Assembly (NCBI GenBank): GCA_030697615.1
Contig: JAUYPK010000097.1
Span: forward strand, 1 to 8,813
Source: Microcaldota archaeon
Lineage (GTDB): Archaea > Micrarchaeota > Micrarchaeia > Norongarragalinales > UBA8480
DNA: 8,813 bases
Direction of reading: 5' to 3'
Shown here: one piece after another, positions 1 to 5,847 of the stretch
Layout: each line of letters opens with the position of its first letter
Position numbering within the stretch: position 1 is the first letter of the stretch
Position numbers and translations under genes: made by a program
The notes under the pieces: model-generated
The model's database searches: none
Told to the model about the DNA's origin: nothing
What the model saw: the letters and a program-made list of their open reading frames with translations, nothing else

Positions 1-65
1 TAGAAAGTTAACTTCTAAAATGCGCTTTTTACTAAATTTTGTTAGTCTATTAATTCTTCATTTTA

Positions 66-776
66 TTAGCTCTTGGCCATTTTCCACAGTGCTTCAAAGT
101 AGTTCTTGTAAGCGTGGGAAACATTTTTGTCACTAATAACAACTGCCAACGGCGGATTAGTCCAAGTGACAATAGCTACGCTATCGCCATAAACCCAAGT
201 AGTAGCTGGAGAAAACAATTCTCTGGGCAAAAACCTAACCCCTCCAGAAATTGCGCTAGTGGGTTCACTCTTACGTGTAGTTTCAGGAAGCAAAACACGC
301 GACTTAACATTTAACTTTTTCTTTTTACGCTGAAAAGCATAGTAGTCATGCTGCATCACTTCCCAAAACTGTCCAGACGCACCAAACGAAACATATTCCT
401 TAAAACGCAACATCTGCGACAACAGCGAATTAATCCCCTTTTTACCGCGGTAAATCTTCACAACAGGGGCAACTTCCTTTGAAACAAGCCCTTCCAACTC
501 CGGAATAACTGCATTTGCAAGTTCTTTCTTCTCCTCAAGCCACTCAACTAACCTAACTGGAGGAACAGCTGAAAAAACCTTGTGCTCACCTTCAGACGAA
601 TACGCTACAAGCCCCTTTTGTACTAACCGTTCCAACGCGTCGTAAGTAGTAGTGCGGTTAACGCCTGTTTTCTTTGAAATAGCACCTGCCTTTGCATTGC
701 CAAGCTCAAGCAACGCGATGTAAGTCTGCGCTTCCATTGCAGTTAAACCAAGCGAAACAAGCTGCGAAAAATCCAT
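66..776 (-). CDS. TrmB-family transcriptional regulator
   Basis: A 236-residue DNA-binding regulator. Residues about 8-66 form the TrmB-type winged helix: LGLTAMEAQTYIALLELG is the family's typical first helix pair, KKTGVNRTTTYDALERL is the recognition helix region, and a wing follows. A short helical linker (about 75-100) leads to a C-terminal domain (about 105-235) starting with the family-typical YRGKKGINSLL, which in relatives resembles a phospholipase-D-like effector or dimerisation fold. The ATG start fits a TATA-like box about 29 bp upstream and no Shine-Dalgarno sequence is seen. It is transcribed divergently from a solute-binding protein gene, so it may control that gene and itself. 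TrmB relatives often sense sugars or other small molecules; the ligand here is unknown. Family assignment is confident, target and effector are inference. Confidence 0.88.
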   Translation of the reverse strand: MDFSQLVSLGLTAMEAQTYIALLELGNAKAGAISKKTGVNRTTTYDALERLVQKGLVAYSSEGEHKVFSAVPPVRLVEWLEEKKELANAVIPELEGLVSKEVAPVVKIYRGKKGINSLLSQMLRFKEYVSFGASGQFWEVMQHDYYAFQRKKKKLNVKSRVLLPETTRKSEPTSAISGGVRFLPRELFSPATTWVYGDSVAIVTWTNPPLAVVISDKNVSHAYKNYFEALWKMAKS

Positions 777-800
777 ACAAAACTTGCAAGCCCAAAGTAC

Positions 801-810
801 TTAAATTTAT
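801..810 (-). promoter_or_regulatory. TATA-like box of the TrmB-family gene
   Basis: ATAAATTTAA on the minus strand, centred about 29 bp before the ATG. The predicted transcript would have almost no leader. Positional inference only. Confidence 0.5.
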
Positions 811-815
811 GTATT

Positions 816-837
816 TGTTGTTAAGAAACTCACAACA
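816..837. promoter_or_regulatory. candidate operator dyad between divergent promoters
   Basis: TGTTGT and ACAACA are perfect inverted repeats separated by 10 bp. The dyad lies almost midway between the TATA-like boxes of the TrmB-family gene and the solute-binding protein gene, a natural place for the regulator to act on both. It does not match any TrmB box I can recall, so the role is inferred from position. Confidence 0.35.
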
Positions 838-838
838 C

Positions 839-848
839 TTTATTAAAA
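839..848 (+). promoter_or_regulatory. TATA-like box of the solute-binding protein gene
   Basis: TTTATTAAAA, centred about 30 bp before the GTG start, predicting a leader of only a few bases. Confidence 0.5.
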
Positions 849-873
849 CAAACTATTTGCACTAAATGTAGCG

Positions 874-1854
874 GTGGTCAGAGTGGATCGAAGAGTTGCG
901 GGAATTGGGATATTATTCATAGCGTTAATTGCTGCAGTTTGGGTTTTTCAAACACCAAGCGGCAACTTTTTAGCAGTACAAGAAAAAACTATAAAAGTTG
1001 GATACTTGCCAATTGCAAGTGACTTAGATTTATTTGTTGGAGTTGATCAAGGTTTTTTCAAACAACGCGAATTAGAAGTTGAAGCGATAAAGTTTGAAAA
1101 GTCTCCAGATTTGATAAGCGCCTTAGTAGCAGGCCAAATAGATGCAAGTGGAGTTGTGGGAATTGAAAGCATCTACGCTGCAACCGCCAGGTCACCAAAC
1201 GAATTCAAAATAGTACAAGTGAGCCTAGCGAATAGCGATACAGAAATTCACAAGATAGTGGTGCTTCCAAACTCTTCAATTACAAACATCACGCAACTAG
1301 CTGGCAAAAAAGTTGGCGTATTCCCAGGAAGTAATATGAAAACTTTGACAAAACTAGCCTTGAAAAACTATTTGGATACAAGCACAATTATTTTTGTTGA
1401 ATTAACGCCGAACTTACAGCTTGAAGCGTTGTCAAGTGGACAAATCGATGCGCTTGTCAGCTTAGAGCCAATCGGCACGCTAGCGGAAGAAAAGCTCAAC
1501 GCGAGAGTGATTGAAGTTAACTTCTTGGCAAAAAGCTTAATGAACCCAATGCCAACAGCTGGAGCAATAGTTTCAACTAAACTTATCCGTGAAAATCCTG
1601 AAAAAGCTCAAAAATACGCTGAAGCAATGGCAGAAGCAGCACAATTTATCAAGAATAATCCAACCGGCTCAAAGCAGAGTTTAGTCAAGTGGCTTAAGCT
1701 AAACGCAACTACAGCTGAAAAAGTAGGGATATACGCTTATGTCCCAATAAACGAATTGGATGTAAGTTTATTACAGAGAATGGCGGACTTGCTTTATGAA
1801 AATAAAGTGGTTGAAAAAGAAGTGAATTCGAGTCAACTGATTTATGTGCACTAA
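874..1854 (+). CDS. membrane-anchored ABC-type solute-binding protein (NMT1/SsuA-like)
   Basis: A 326-residue periplasmic-binding-protein-like receptor. Residues 9-25 are a single hydrophobic segment after an Arg-rich start, a signal anchor or signal peptide that would place the rest outside the cell. No lipobox cysteine is present. From residue 40 the sequence follows the NMT1/SsuA/TauA family: KVGYLPIASDLDLFVGVDQGFF, then LISALVAGQIDA (first lobe), LAGKKVGVFPGSN (hinge and second lobe) and LSSGQIDALVSLEP. Relatives bind nitrate, sulfonates, taurine or pyrimidine precursors and feed an ABC importer. No permease or ATPase gene is in this window, so the substrate and partner are unknown. The start is GTG: the nearby ATG at 866 is followed directly by a stop. 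The divergent TrmB-family gene is the likely regulator. Confidence 0.85.
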   Translation: MVRVDRRVAGIGILFIALIAAVWVFQTPSGNFLAVQEKTIKVGYLPIASDLDLFVGVDQGFFKQRELEVEAIKFEKSPDLISALVAGQIDASGVVGIESIYAATARSPNEFKIVQVSLANSDTEIHKIVVLPNSSITNITQLAGKKVGVFPGSNMKTLTKLALKNYLDTSTIIFVELTPNLQLEALSSGQIDALVSLEPIGTLAEEKLNARVIEVNFLAKSLMNPMPTAGAIVSTKLIRENPEKAQKYAEAMAEAAQFIKNNPTGSKQSLVKWLKLNATTAEKVGIYAYVPINELDVSLLQRMADLLYENKVVEKEVNSSQLIYVH

Positions 1855-1861
1855 CAAAAGG

Positions 1862-1871
1862 TTATTTTAAA
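1862..1871 (+). promoter_or_regulatory. TATA-like box of the MazG-like gene
   Basis: TTATTTTAAA just downstream of the preceding stop codon, centred about 36 bp before the ATG. This predicts its own promoter with a short leader of about 10 bases. A second AT-rich stretch (1883-1892) sits too close to the start to be the box. Confidence 0.38.
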
Positions 1872-1902
1872 CCTTCAAGGTAAAAATAAATAGAGATAAT
1901 AA

Positions 1903-2265
1903 ATGGACTCAACTACAAACGTTGCTAAGCTGAAGAAGTTAATGGAAGACTTTGTCCAGGAACGCGATTGGGCGCAGTTCCACACGCCTAAAGACCTTTC
2001 CATTGCACTGGCAATTGAAGCAGCTGAACTAATGGAAATCTTCCAATGGAAAGAGCAAAAAAACGCTGTGGATATTAAAAGCGACGAGAATACAATGGCA
2101 AAAATCCGCGAAGAACTCGCAGACGTCATCCTCTACTCACTTGCAATTGCCAACCGGCTAGACATCGACGTAAGCAGTGCAGTTGAGCAAAAAATGGTAC
2201 GCAACAAGCAAAAGTATCCAATCGAGAAGGCAAAGGGAACAGCAAAGAAGTACACTGAACTATAG
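1903..2265 (+). CDS. MazG/dCTPase-like nucleotide pyrophosphohydrolase
   Basis: A 120-residue all-helical NTP pyrophosphohydrolase of the MazG superfamily, closest in look to the single-domain RS21-C6/DCTPP1 type. These enzymes hydrolyse (d)NTPs, often dCTP and modified dCTPs, to the monophosphate and pyrophosphate, acting as house-cleaning enzymes in the cytoplasm. Visible hallmarks: ERDWAQFHTPKDL at 20-32, the metal-binding EAAE at 39-42, FQWK at 47-50, and EELAD at 70-74 supplying E71 and D74. NKQKYPIEKAKG near the C-terminus is also typical. Length is normal for the family and all four Mg2+ ligands are present. The stop is followed at once by a T7 tract. Its end overlaps the convergent unknown gene by 6 bp. 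The exact nucleotide substrate cannot be read from sequence. Confidence 0.9.
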   Translation: MDSTTNVAKLKKLMEDFVQERDWAQFHTPKDLSIALAIEAAELMEIFQWKEQKNAVDIKSDENTMAKIREELADVILYSLAIANRLDIDVSSAVEQKMVRNKQKYPIEKAKGTAKKYTEL

Positions 2266-2724
2266 TTTTTTTCTGCAACGCAGGTAATCCTCTTTTAATT
2301 TGTGCGTTGCACTATGTTTGAATTTAGTTGTACTAATAAATTCATCGAATCTACAAAAATTTTGATAAGTTCCGCCTGAAAGCGAAACTAACCCTAGAAG
2401 CGGCATCTTAAACCCAGTTTTTGTAAATAAATTTACCCCGTGGTGCAACGCTATCCTAACTTGGGGTTCAGACATCGCTGGATGATATAATTTAGAAATT
2501 GCACCAATGCGACCCGCAGCTAAGAGCCAATGTGGATTAAAAGGATCAACACGGTCAAGCGTACCACTCCCGAAGGCTTTCTTGTTACGATTAGCTAATC
2601 GTTTAAGGGCTTGAGCTAAAATAGCTACGCTTCTAAAATCGCCAGTTTCAGCTACTTGAAACCCCCTTCCGACAATTATCTTTGCAACTCGAAGAGGGCT
2701 AACTTGAAAGTTATTCTTAACCAC
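2260..2724 (-). CDS. hypothetical basic protein, 154 aa
   Basis: I do not recognise this protein. It is rich in Lys and Arg and His-containing, with no clear membrane segment. An N-terminal part (about 9-47) looks helical, with SPLRVAKIIVGR and SVAILAQALKRLANR. A central stretch around 64-100 includes NPHWLLAAGRIGAISKLYH and IALHHGVNLF. Two cysteines (C124, C150) do not form a metal motif. The start is GTG at 2724, supported by a TATA-like box centred about 26 bp upstream, which makes a leaderless mRNA likely. It overlaps the MazG-like gene tail to tail by 6 bp and diverges from the 114-residue gene at 2757. The long open frame and well-placed promoter favour a real gene; the function is unknown. 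Confidence 0.6.
   Translation of the reverse strand: MVKNNFQVSPLRVAKIIVGRGFQVAETGDFRSVAILAQALKRLANRNKKAFGSGTLDRVDPFNPHWLLAAGRIGAISKLYHPAMSEPQVRIALHHGVNLFTKTGFKMPLLGLVSLSGGTYQNFCRFDEFISTTKFKHSATHKLKEDYLRCRKKL
2266..2272 (+). terminator. oligo-T terminator of the MazG-like gene
   Basis: Seven T residues directly after the TAG stop, without a hairpin, as is common for archaeal RNA polymerase termination. The tract lies inside the end of the convergent coding region. Confidence 0.55.
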
Positions 2725-2725
2725 G

Positions 2726-2735
2726 TTAATATTAA
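2726..2735 (+). promoter_or_regulatory. TATA-like box of the 114-aa gene, inside a palindrome
   Basis: TTAATATTAA lies within the perfect 12-bp palindrome GTTAATATTAAC (2725-2736). Its centre is about 26 bp before the ATG at 2757, so a leaderless transcript is expected. It sits right at the predicted transcription start of the divergent gene. Confidence 0.5.
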
Positions 2736-2744
2736 CTTCTTCGC

Positions 2745-2756
2745 TTTTTTAAATAC
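2745..2756 (-). promoter_or_regulatory. TATA-like box of the divergent 154-aa gene
   Basis: GTATTTAAAAAA on the minus strand, centred about 26 bp before the GTG at 2724. It directly abuts the ATG of the plus-strand gene at 2757. Confidence 0.5.
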
Positions 2757-3101
2757 ATGGACGAAGTTGAACAAATAATTCAAAACGCACCTGAAGAAGC
2801 GCGGGAAAAGTCGCGCAGTTTTATTGTAAACCACGGGATCGACGCGTTTAAAAAAATCCGCACGCTCGAAGTGTTTAACCTAGAAGAAGCGTGGCAAGCC
2901 TTGAAAGATTGCAGCAATGAAGAACTTCTCCTCGTCAGAATGTTAATCCGCGATACGTACGGCATGTCACTTCAAGAAATTGCCGACAAGTTAAAAGAAA
3001 CCGGCGCTGAAAAAACACGCGCTGCGTTTTTCAAGTTGAAAAGTGAAAAAAAGCGCTTCACTGCAGCTGATGTTTTTAGCACAGCTGCAAATACAGCATA
3101 G
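2757..3101 (+). CDS. hypothetical small helical protein, possible HTH domain
   Basis: A 114-residue, charged, helix-rich cytoplasmic protein that I cannot place in a named family. The N-terminal half (1-68) is rich in Glu, Ala and Lys and predicted helical. Residues about 70-96, MSLQEIADKLKETG followed by AEKTRAAFFKLKSEKK, have the pattern of a helix-turn-helix: a short helix, a Gly-containing turn, then a basic helix. A DNA-binding role is therefore possible but weakly supported. The ATG is about 26 bp from a TATA-like box. The last codons carry an 8-bp inverted repeat. Only 7 bp separate its stop from that of the convergent ASCH-like gene, so the two mRNAs probably overlap at their 3' ends. 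Confidence 0.65.
   Translation: MDEVEQIIQNAPEEAREKSRSFIVNHGIDAFKKIRTLEVFNLEEAWQALKDCSNEELLLVRMLIRDTYGMSLQEIADKLKETGAEKTRAAFFKLKSEKKRFTAADVFSTAANTA
3062..3089. repeat. 8-bp inverted repeat at a gene end
   Basis: TGCAGCTG and CAGCTGCA flank a 12-nt loop that contains five T residues. It lies in the last coding part of the 114-aa gene, about 10 bp before its stop, and could form a hairpin in either strand's RNA. It may be a coincidence of two Ala-rich codon runs. Confidence 0.4.
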
Positions 3102-3108
3102 GTAGCGA

Positions 3109-3432
3109 TTACTCCAGCCGTTCAAAGTTAACAAAAGTAGCTACTTGCCCTTCAGCTGGGTTTTCCATTTCTAAAAAATAGCCGAGTTCAGTAAAACGAG
3201 TGAGGCCAATTCGCTTCGCGTCTTCGTCAGTTAAGAACTCTTGGAACTTAACCTCAACAATTTTCACGCGCACTTTGCCCACTTTAACCCTATCGCGATT
3301 AAGGAGGTCAATTGGCAAAAGCATCGGGTAAGCCTTGTATCCACCGCGGGCAATCCAGTAATGTTTGCCAACAGCGTATTTTTCAGGCTCGTCAACTTTT
3401 AGCGATTCATTAAATTCAACGTACTGCGGCAT
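3109..3432 (-). CDS. ASCH/PUA-like domain small protein
   Basis: A 107-residue soluble protein that looks like a stand-alone ASCH domain, a beta-barrel related to the PUA RNA-binding fold. The supporting stretch is at about 48-90: alternating basic/hydrophobic strands (RVKVGKVRVKIVEVKF), then FLTDEDAKRIGL and a helix ending in ELGYFLEME. This resembles the ASCH pattern in which a strand is followed by LTxEDAxxxG and a short helix. The N-terminal GKHYWIARGGYKAYP stretch would hold the barrel's first strands. ASCH proteins are thought to bind RNA or modified nucleosides; the ligand here is unknown. It starts 16 bp after the ferredoxin stop, with a GTGAT Shine-Dalgarno-like site, so it is probably the last gene of the icd-ferredoxin operon. 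The domain call is by eye and moderate. Confidence 0.6.
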   Translation of the reverse strand: MPQYVEFNESLKVDEPEKYAVGKHYWIARGGYKAYPMLLPIDLLNRDRVKVGKVRVKIVEVKFQEFLTDEDAKRIGLTRFTELGYFLEMENPAEGQVATFVNFERLE

Positions 3433-3448
3433 AGTAAATCACAAACGA

Positions 3449-3739
3449 TTAAGGATTTTCAATCTCGACGTCTTCATTTCCACTGCCCATTTTGCACTGG
3501 CAAACAAGGCGCTTTTCTGGCGGCTGGCAGCCAAATCCTTCCAAGGTCATTTTTTCGTTGTCATCAGCTGGAGAAATATTATCTTTTCCCTTGTTTACCG
3601 CACTTAAACAAGTGCCACAAACGCCGTTGCGACAGCCAAAAGGAATAGACGAGCCATTTTCATCGCATACATCTTTCAAACTTTTTCCAGCTGGAACGTC
3701 GACGGTTAAATTGTCATTCTTGAAAGTAACCCTAGCCAT
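3449..3739 (-). CDS. [2Fe-2S] ferredoxin
   Basis: A 96-residue soluble electron carrier of the plant/vertebrate-type [2Fe-2S] fold, taken from the internal ATG at 3739. Cluster ligands in this numbering are C36, C41 and C44 (in GCRNGVCGTC) and C80 (in RLVCQ), a C-x4-C-x2-C-x35-C spacing. Extra cysteines are C25, C71 and C82. The N-terminal strands (ARVTFKNDNLTVDVPAGKSL) are typical. The frame stays open upstream to an ATG at 3814, which would add 25 mostly hydrophobic residues. I prefer 3739 because a GGGGG Shine-Dalgarno sequence lies 9 nt before it and relatives begin here. It is downstream of icd (stop at 3852) and upstream of the ASCH-like gene. Its redox partner is not in the window. Confidence 0.88.
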   Translation of the reverse strand: MARVTFKNDNLTVDVPAGKSLKDVCDENGSSIPFGCRNGVCGTCLSAVNKGKDNISPADDNEKMTLEGFGCQPPEKRLVCQCKMGSGNEDVEIENP

Positions 3740-3748
3740 AATTGTAAA

Positions 3749-3753
3749 CCCCC
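3749..3753 (-). promoter_or_regulatory. ribosome binding site deciding the ferredoxin start
   Basis: GGGGG on the minus strand, 9 nt before the ATG at 3739. It can pair with the CCUCC anti-Shine-Dalgarno core using one G-U pair. No such site precedes the alternative ATG at 3814. Confidence 0.55.
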
Positions 3754-3851
3754 ACACAAAAATGGGCAAACCAAGAATAAAAACCAAGCGGCACTCACGC
3801 AAAACAAAGCGCATTAATTACACAGAACATTGAATTGGTGGTTTTTACGGT

Positions 3852-5066
3852 CTAGCTTTTTTCAACGTTGTTCGCTATTTCGCCGGCAAATTCAGAACAT
3901 TTTAACAACGTCGCGCCTTCGATTTGGCGGTGAAAGTCATACGTCACTTTTTTACTTACAATCGCTTCTTCCATTGCACTTTCAATCAACTTCGCCACGC
4001 TACTCCATCCAAGGTATTCAAACAACATCGCTCCACTTAAAATAACGCTTCCAGGGTTAACCTTATCCTGGCCAGCGTACTTCGGGGCGCTTCCATGCGT
4101 TGCTTCAAAAACAGCGAATCCAGTTTCGTAGTTTATGTTGCCGCCAGGTGCAATTCCCAAGCCGCCGACTTGCGCCGCAGCTGCATCTGACAAGTAGTCC
4201 CCGTTTAAATTTGGAGTTGCAATTACATCGTACTCCGATGGTCGAAGCAACATTTGCTGGAACATGTTATCCGCAATGCGATCATTTATCAATATTTTAC
4301 CAGCGCTGCTGGCGCCGCTAGCAACAACCGCACTTTCTGTAACTATCTCGCCACCAAACTCGCTTGTTGCAACGCTGTAGCCCCAGTCTTTAAACGCACC
4401 TTCAGTGTACTTCATAATATTACCCTTGTGCACCAACGTGACGCTCCTGCGCTTGTTTGCAACAGCGTATTTCAACGCGGCACGCACAAGACGCTGGGAA
4501 TTCCGCTTTGTCATCGGCTTTATTCCAATTGCAGCGTCGCTTGCAAGTTTACAGCCAAGTTCACCATTGAGAAAACTTACTAGTTTCTGCGCTTTTTCAC
4601 TGCCGCTTTGCCACTCTAAACCAGCGTAGACATCTTCAGTGTTTTCACGGAAGATAACAATATTCACATCTTGGGGACTCTTAACAGGTGCTGGAACCCC
4701 CTTAAACCACTTAACTGGCCGCACGCAAGCATAGAGGTCAAGCTCCTGGCGCAACGTTACATTAATGCTCCTAAAGCCAGTTCCAACAGGCGTAGTAAGC
4801 GGCCCCTTAATAGCAACAAAATGCGATTTAATTTGTTCAAGAGTTTCGCTTGGCAATAGTTCTTTGCCGTTGGCAACCGCCTTTTCACCTGCAAGTAACT
4901 CAACCCAATTAACTTTTTTCCTTCCACCAAACGCCTTTTTCACAGCTGCATCAAAAACAACACGGGAAGCTGACCAAATATCTGGCCCAGTGCCATCTCC
5001 TTCAATAAAAGGAATGTCCACGCTATCAGGAACAACTAATTGACCGCTTTGCATTGAAATTTTCAT
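3852..5066 (-). CDS. icd: NADP-dependent isocitrate dehydrogenase
   Basis: A 404-residue cytoplasmic enzyme that oxidatively decarboxylates isocitrate to 2-oxoglutarate, making NADPH. It matches the E. coli Icd type closely. Substrate residues visible: S100 in [17 protein letters not shown]106, R116, R140 in [14 protein letters not shown], catalytic Y147, and K214 in [20 protein letters not shown]. Metal-site aspartates are D290 and D294 in [14 protein letters not shown]+ preference is indicated by K329-Y330 in [11 protein letters not shown]336, and Y376 and R380 in TYDFHR, matching the E. coli K344/Y345/V351/Y391/R395 set. Full length, no broken motif. The ATG lies about 26 bp from a TATA-like box, so the mRNA should start at or near it. 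It probably heads an operon with the ferredoxin and ASCH-like genes. No other TCA-cycle gene is visible. Confidence 0.96.
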   Translation of the reverse strand: MKISMQSGQLVVPDSVDIPFIEGDGTGPDIWSASRVVFDAAVKKAFGGRKKVNWVELLAGEKAVANGKELLPSETLEQIKSHFVAIKGPLTTPVGTGFRSINVTLRQELDLYACVRPVKWFKGVPAPVKSPQDVNIVIFRENTEDVYAGLEWQSGSEKAQKLVSFLNGELGCKLASDAAIGIKPMTKRNSQRLVRAALKYAVANKRRSVTLVHKGNIMKYTEGAFKDWGYSVATSEFGGEIVTESAVVASGASSAGKILINDRIADNMFQQMLLRPSEYDVIATPNLNGDYLSDAAAAQVGGLGIAPGGNINYETGFAVFEATHGSAPKYAGQDKVNPGSVILSGAMLFEYLGWSSVAKLIESAMEEAIVSKKVTYDFHRQIEGATLLKCSEFAGEIANNVEKS

Positions 5067-5088
5067 TTTTATATATCACCAAAACACA

Positions 5089-5097
5089 TTTTTAAAC
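5089..5097 (-). promoter_or_regulatory. TATA-like box of icd
   Basis: GTTTAAAAA on the minus strand, centred about 26 bp before the icd ATG. A second AT-rich run (5067-5077) directly abuts the ATG and is too close to be the box. Confidence 0.5.
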
Positions 5098-5100
5098 ACG

Positions 5101-5114
5101 TTAAACGTTTTAAT
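5101..5114 (+). promoter_or_regulatory. TATA-like box and palindrome before the winged-helix gene
   Basis: TTAAACGTTTTAAT contains the 8-bp palindrome AAACGTTT (5103-5110) and an AT-rich box centred roughly 23-29 bp before the ATG at 5134. A regulator bound at the palindrome would block this promoter and lie next to the icd promoter. The role as operator is inference. Confidence 0.4.
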
Positions 5115-5133
5115 AGTTGGTATAGTGTCCCTT

Positions 5134-5604
5134 ATGGAAGAAGAAATAAAAACAACTAAAGAAGGTAAACGACCAAAAACAGGCATTCCCAGCGAAGACC
5201 AGCTCTACCTACCGCGCAAAGACACATTGGATGAACTACTGAAAAAACAAGGGGCGATACGCACTAGCACTTCCTGGAGTTTAGAGGATTTGCTTCAATT
5301 TGTATTTCCCCAGCGTTATAGATCAGCGTATCACGGCGTAGCAGTTTCCTTCCTATCCGCATTACAAAAAAACGGCGGCTCGCTAACGTCAAGCCAGATT
5401 GGCGAATTTGTTGCAAAATCTAAGGTGAGCAAAGCTACTTTTTACAACAAAGTGCTACCGCGGCTAGTGAGGATTGGAATGATAGATAGGAACCGCGAGC
5501 CAACAAGCAGCAAAATGACAGTAAAGTGGAGCAACCAATTTGCAATATATTTAGAAAAAATAGCTTTTGAATGGAAACGGTTAGAACCACAGCGGCAAGG
5601 ATAA
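5134..5604 (+). CDS. winged-helix DNA-binding protein, putative regulator
   Basis: A 156-residue basic protein. Residues about 68-132 form a likely winged helix: VAVSFLSALQKNGGSLTSSQIGEFV (first helices), SKVSKATFYNKVLPRLVRIGMI (recognition helix) and a basic wing ending in KMTVKWSNQF. The N-terminal 45 residues are charged and probably flexible, and a helix (133-150) ends the protein. I do not recognise the exact family. An in-frame GTG at 5125 would add three residues; ATG 5134 fits the TATA-to-start distance seen elsewhere here better. It diverges from icd across a 67-bp gap holding a palindrome, so it may regulate itself and the icd operon. Fold call is fairly sure, targets are inferred. 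Confidence 0.75.
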   Translation: MEEEIKTTKEGKRPKTGIPSEDQLYLPRKDTLDELLKKQGAIRTSTSWSLEDLLQFVFPQRYRSAYHGVAVSFLSALQKNGGSLTSSQIGEFVAKSKVSKATFYNKVLPRLVRIGMIDRNREPTSSKMTVKWSNQFAIYLEKIAFEWKRLEPQRQG

Positions 5605-5605
5605 A

Positions 5606-5638
5606 AAGAAACTAATTGAAAAAATAAATTAAAAAAAA
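5606..5638 (-). terminator. T-rich terminator downstream of the basic microprotein gene
   Basis: The minus strand shows repeated T tracts here, including T8 (5631-5638), about 35-70 bp after the stop of the 31-aa gene. There is no stable hairpin. This fits archaeal oligo-T termination of a minus-strand transcript. Confidence 0.45.
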
Positions 5639-5660
5639 TAAACGGCGTATTTTAAACTCA

Positions 5661-5699
5661 ACTTATTTTCTCATTATTTTTGTGTTATCTTTAGTTTTC
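5661..5699 (+). terminator. T-rich terminator downstream of the winged-helix gene
   Basis: Plus-strand pyrimidine-rich stretch with several T4-T5 runs starting about 55 bp after the winged-helix stop, facing the opposing microprotein gene. Confidence 0.4.
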
Positions 5700-5769
5700 T
5701 CAAAACTGTGCGCATTTTTCTCTTTGACTTTACAGCGCCTTCTACATATTTAGTTTTTCGTCTAGTCAT
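5674..5769 (-). CDS. very basic microprotein, 31 aa
   Basis: A short open frame read directly from the minus strand, beginning MTRRKTKYVEGAVKSKRK. Of 31 residues, 13 are Lys or Arg and only one is acidic, so it would bind nucleic acid or another polyanion. I do not recognise a family. Three signals argue that it is translated: a strong Shine-Dalgarno sequence (AAAGGTGA) 9 nt before the ATG, an AT-rich TATA-like element at 5811-5825 that gives a leader of about 20 nt, and T-rich terminator tracts on the same strand beyond its stop. It is divergent from the channel-like gene and convergent with the winged-helix gene. It could instead be the start of a short untranslated RNA. Confidence 0.5.
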   Translation of the reverse strand: MTRRKTKYVEGAVKSKRKMRTVLRKLKITQK

Positions 5770-5778
5770 GTTAAAATT

Positions 5779-5786
5779 TCACCTTT
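5779..5786 (-). promoter_or_regulatory. Shine-Dalgarno site of the basic microprotein
   Basis: AAAGGTGA on the minus strand with 9 nt to the ATG. Its match to the anti-Shine-Dalgarno sequence is the best in the window. Confidence 0.55.
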
Positions 5787-5810
5787 TGAAACGCGTACAA
5801 GCGATTAGTA

Positions 5811-5825
5811 TAAGTATAAATTAAG
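5811..5825. promoter_or_regulatory. shared TATA-like element of divergent genes
   Basis: On the plus strand TATAAATT (5815-5822) is centred about 30 bp before the channel-like gene's ATG. On the minus strand the same AT-rich block reads TTTATACTTATA and would start a transcript near 5790, about 20 nt before the microprotein. One block may serve both directions. Confidence 0.45.
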
Positions 5826-5847
5826 CGGCTTCGTTTTAATAACTGTT

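Noticed and set aside
1..65. Possible gene or RNA at the left edge
   Set aside because: Only AT-rich sequence downstream of the regulator's stop with short T runs. No supported feature.
3740..3814. N-terminal extension of the ferredoxin as the default start
   Set aside because: Homologous ferredoxins begin at the internal Met, which has a GGGGG site at good spacing. The extension is kept only as an alternative.
4100..4859. Several plus-strand open frames opposite icd
   Set aside because: They are shadows of a fully conserved enzyme on the minus strand, with no promoter or ribosome site of their own.
5768..5824. 18-codon plus-strand frame before the channel-like gene
   Set aside because: Very short, ends inside the TATA-like element and has no ribosome site.
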